NCBI GenBank assembly: GCA_900766055.1
Contig: CAAFTZ010000098.1
Location: 1 to 59,749 of the forward strand
Length of the DNA: 59,749 nt
Direction: 5' to 3'
Source of the DNA: an uncultured Parasutterella sp.
GTDB taxonomy: Bacteria > Pseudomonadota > Gammaproteobacteria > Burkholderiales > Burkholderiaceae_F
Shown here: piece by piece, positions 58,597 to 59,749 of the stretch
How the letters are laid out: the number at the start of each line of letters is the position of its first letter
Numbering within the stretch: the first letter of the stretch is position 1
Translations under genes and position numbers: made by a program
The notes under the pieces: model-generated
The model's database searches: none
What the model saw: the letters and a program-made list of their open reading frames with translations, nothing else
What the model was told of the DNA's origin: nothing

Positions 58597-59373
58597 TTAG
58601 CTTCTGAGGACGCGATTAATGAAAGCCTGAACAGCGTCGCGAGCCTGCGGAAGGTTCATCAATGTATGCGGTGCACCGGGCAGAAGAACGATTTCTGCAT
58701 TCGGGTTGTTGGCCAGAACCTTGCCTGCGTAGCCGAGGGCTTCCGGATTATCTAAATAGCTGTTGGACTGGCTGAAGAACTTATCGGTTGCGCTCATCAC
58801 ATTCAGGACCGGAAGGTTATCGGGAATGTGGGTATTGTGGCTTTCAACGTGATAGTTGTCTTCGCAAGACCAAGAGAAGATCATGCGGCCTTTTTCCTGA
58901 ACCATTTTTTCACCGGCTTCATAACGAGCTGCTGTTACGCCGCCTTCACTTGTACCGGCGATGATTGCACGTCCGTCGAACCAAGGAGCGTGCTTAATTT
59001 CCATCATTGCTAAAGCCAGCTCTTGGGAGCGCATCTTGTGAATGATTTCATAGTCAGCGGCCGGAACGGGAGAGGAGTAAGTCAGACGATCTTCTGTCTG
59101 CATGGAGTCAGGGACGACGACTGCAACTCTCAAGGCGTCAGCGAGCCATTGAGCAAAAATTTTGATCTGAGGATTTACACCGGAGCTGCCATGGCAGAAA
59201 ACCACTGCGGGATAGGCTTTTGTTTCTCCTTTGAATTCTTCAACGGTTCCGATCTTCGGAGCGCCGCCGGCGTTCGGCAAAACAACGTAGGCATTCAGCC
59301 AAGTAGCGGCCAATGTCTCGGGAGTGTGGGCACGAACCGTGCCTTGAAGGGAGCCGGTATATTCAATTGCCAT
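58597..59373 (-). CDS. Alpha/beta hydrolase (dienelactone hydrolase-like)
   Basis: A 258-residue hydrolase without signal peptide. The oxyanion-hole stretch is VVFCHGSSG, the nucleophile elbow GTSEGG (G-x-S-x-G, Ser about 142), the acid is probably the Asp in MSATDKFF and the catalytic His lies in PGAPHTLMN. This order fits the dienelactone hydrolase/acyl-peptidase-like subgroup. The substrate is unknown. It is convergent with dcuC. Confidence 0.85.
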   Translation of the reverse strand: MAIEYTGSLQGTVRAHTPETLAATWLNAYVVLPNAGGAPKIGTVEEFKGETKAYPAVVFCHGSSGVNPQIKIFAQWLADALRVAVVVPDSMQTEDRLTYSSPVPAADYEIIHKMRSQELALAMMEIKHAPWFDGRAIIAGTSEGGVTAARYEAGEKMVQEKGRMIFSWSCEDNYHVESHNTHIPDNLPVLNVMSATDKFFSQSNSYLDNPEALGYAGKVLANNPNAEIVLLPGAPHTLMNLPQARDAVQAFINRVLRS

Positions 59374-59485
59374 ATTAGAACCTCTGAGGTTGATGATTTT
59401 ATTAACGCTATTTTAGAAGCTCGAGAAGCCGAACGACTCAACTAGATCTGAACAAAATTATTAGATAGTAGAGACCAGAAGAACT

Positions 59486-59520
59486 TAAAAAAATAGGCAT
59501 GATCCCAAACGGAACCATGC
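59486..59520 (-). terminator. Orphan minus-strand terminator
   Basis: On the minus strand GCATGGTTCC and GGGATCATGC pair over 10 bp (two G-U) around GTTT and are followed by CTATTTTTTT. Confidence 0.65.
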
Positions 59521-59613
59521 TCAAGTACTAAAGAGAAAAATTAACTTTCAATTCAGCCTGAATTCCCGGAATCTAGATTTTAAAATTTTCAAAAACTAAC
59601 GATTCACTCTCGA

Positions 59614-59650
59614 AACGCAGGCCCACATTGGGTTCTGCGTTTTCTTTTCT
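59614..59650 (+). terminator. Orphan plus-strand terminator
   Basis: AACGCAG / CTGCGTT outer stem with CCCA / TGGG inner stem, followed by TTCTTTTC. Confidence 0.75.
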
Positions 59651-59695
59651 TCCTTACATGGATTATAATATTACTATCTATAAAAGAGGCTTGTC

Positions 59696-59749
59696 ATGGA
59701 TCCGATCCGAAACATCATCAAAGTCAGAGTCAATAATCAGGACTATCTC
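59696..59749 (+). CDS. Start of an unidentified gene, cut by window end
   Basis: ATG at 59696 with an AGAGG ribosome site 6-7 nt upstream opens a frame, MDPIRNIIKVRVNNQDYL, that continues to the last base. Eighteen residues are not enough to name it. Confidence 0.55.
   Translation, partial: MDPIRNIIKVRVNNQDYL

Larger units (their letters stand above)
59374..59695. other. Intergenic region with two orphan terminators
   Basis: The 322 bp between the hydrolase start and the last gene hold no supported reading frame. Two terminator-like hairpins of opposite polarity (59486-59520 minus, 59614-59650 plus) do not belong to any annotated gene. A TATAAT at 59664-59669 may be the -10 of the last gene. 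Confidence 0.5.

Overview
The window looks like chromosome from a betaproteobacterium of the order Burkholderiales, most plausibly a gut member of the Sutterellaceae (Sutterella/Parasutterella-like). This is inferred from the tmRNA tag ANDERFALAA, the gene order gyrA-serC-pheA-hisC-tyrA-aroA-cmk-rpsA-ihfB-lapB, a type B L31 next to rho, and a mix of Tat-exported flavoprotein, DcuC and DASS carboxylate carriers and periplasmic asparaginase that suits an anaerobic, amino-acid and organic-acid using lifestyle. No species can be fixed from the sequence alone.

Layout. Positions 1-1231 hold the 3' part of a group II intron (maturase plus domain V/VI) lying against the 3' end of a periplasmic asparaginase gene. 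Positions 2692-5537 carry a complete ABC importer of the nitrate/sulfonate/taurine class, with a terminator-like hairpin in its leader. Positions 5844-9768 are the DNA-maintenance block recR-ybaB-dnaX, a GNAT acetyltransferase and the 4.5S SRP RNA. Positions 9889-15921 run on the plus strand: a small secreted protein, trxA, rho, rpmE2, an ArnT-like membrane glycosyltransferase and a MATE exporter. A decayed XRE antitoxin-like gene lies at 16152-16489. Positions 16516-30012 are a long minus-strand housekeeping run: htpX, lapB, ihfB, rpsA, cmk, the aromatic amino acid and serine genes, and gyrA. Positions 30160-36708 run on the plus strand: solitary HigA-like regulator, MTA/SAH deaminase-type amidohydrolase, OmpA-like protein, gph, a large DUF748 envelope protein and ssrA.

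From about 36,700 to 50,300 the content is accessory: a Tat flavoprotein divergent from two overlapping LysR genes; an ArsR-permease-small Cys-rich protein operon; a self-contained ATPase/nuclease gene with a 42-bp perfect palindrome over its promoter; a Fur-box-preceded orphan binding protein with an FmdE-like partner; and a five-gene metal-uptake operon (binding protein, permease, ATPase, methyltransferase, NikR). Positions 49527-59373 hold a Tat-exported carboxymuconolactone decarboxylase-family protein with a divergent LysR gene, a DASS transporter, msbA, a heptosyltransferase-like enzyme, an EamA transporter, DcuC and an alpha/beta hydrolase. A new gene begins at 59696 and is cut by the window end.

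Functional themes are metal homeostasis (Fur, NikR and ArsR type control at 40-49 kb), envelope/LPS assembly (lapB, msbA, GT9 enzyme, DUF748, OmpA, ArnT-like protein) and exchange of organic acids with the host gut. Most promising for new biology are the ATPase-winged helix-nuclease gene with its palindromes, the Fur-box/FmdE-like pair, the NikR operon with its methyltransferase, and the small Cys-rich protein encoded behind the permease.
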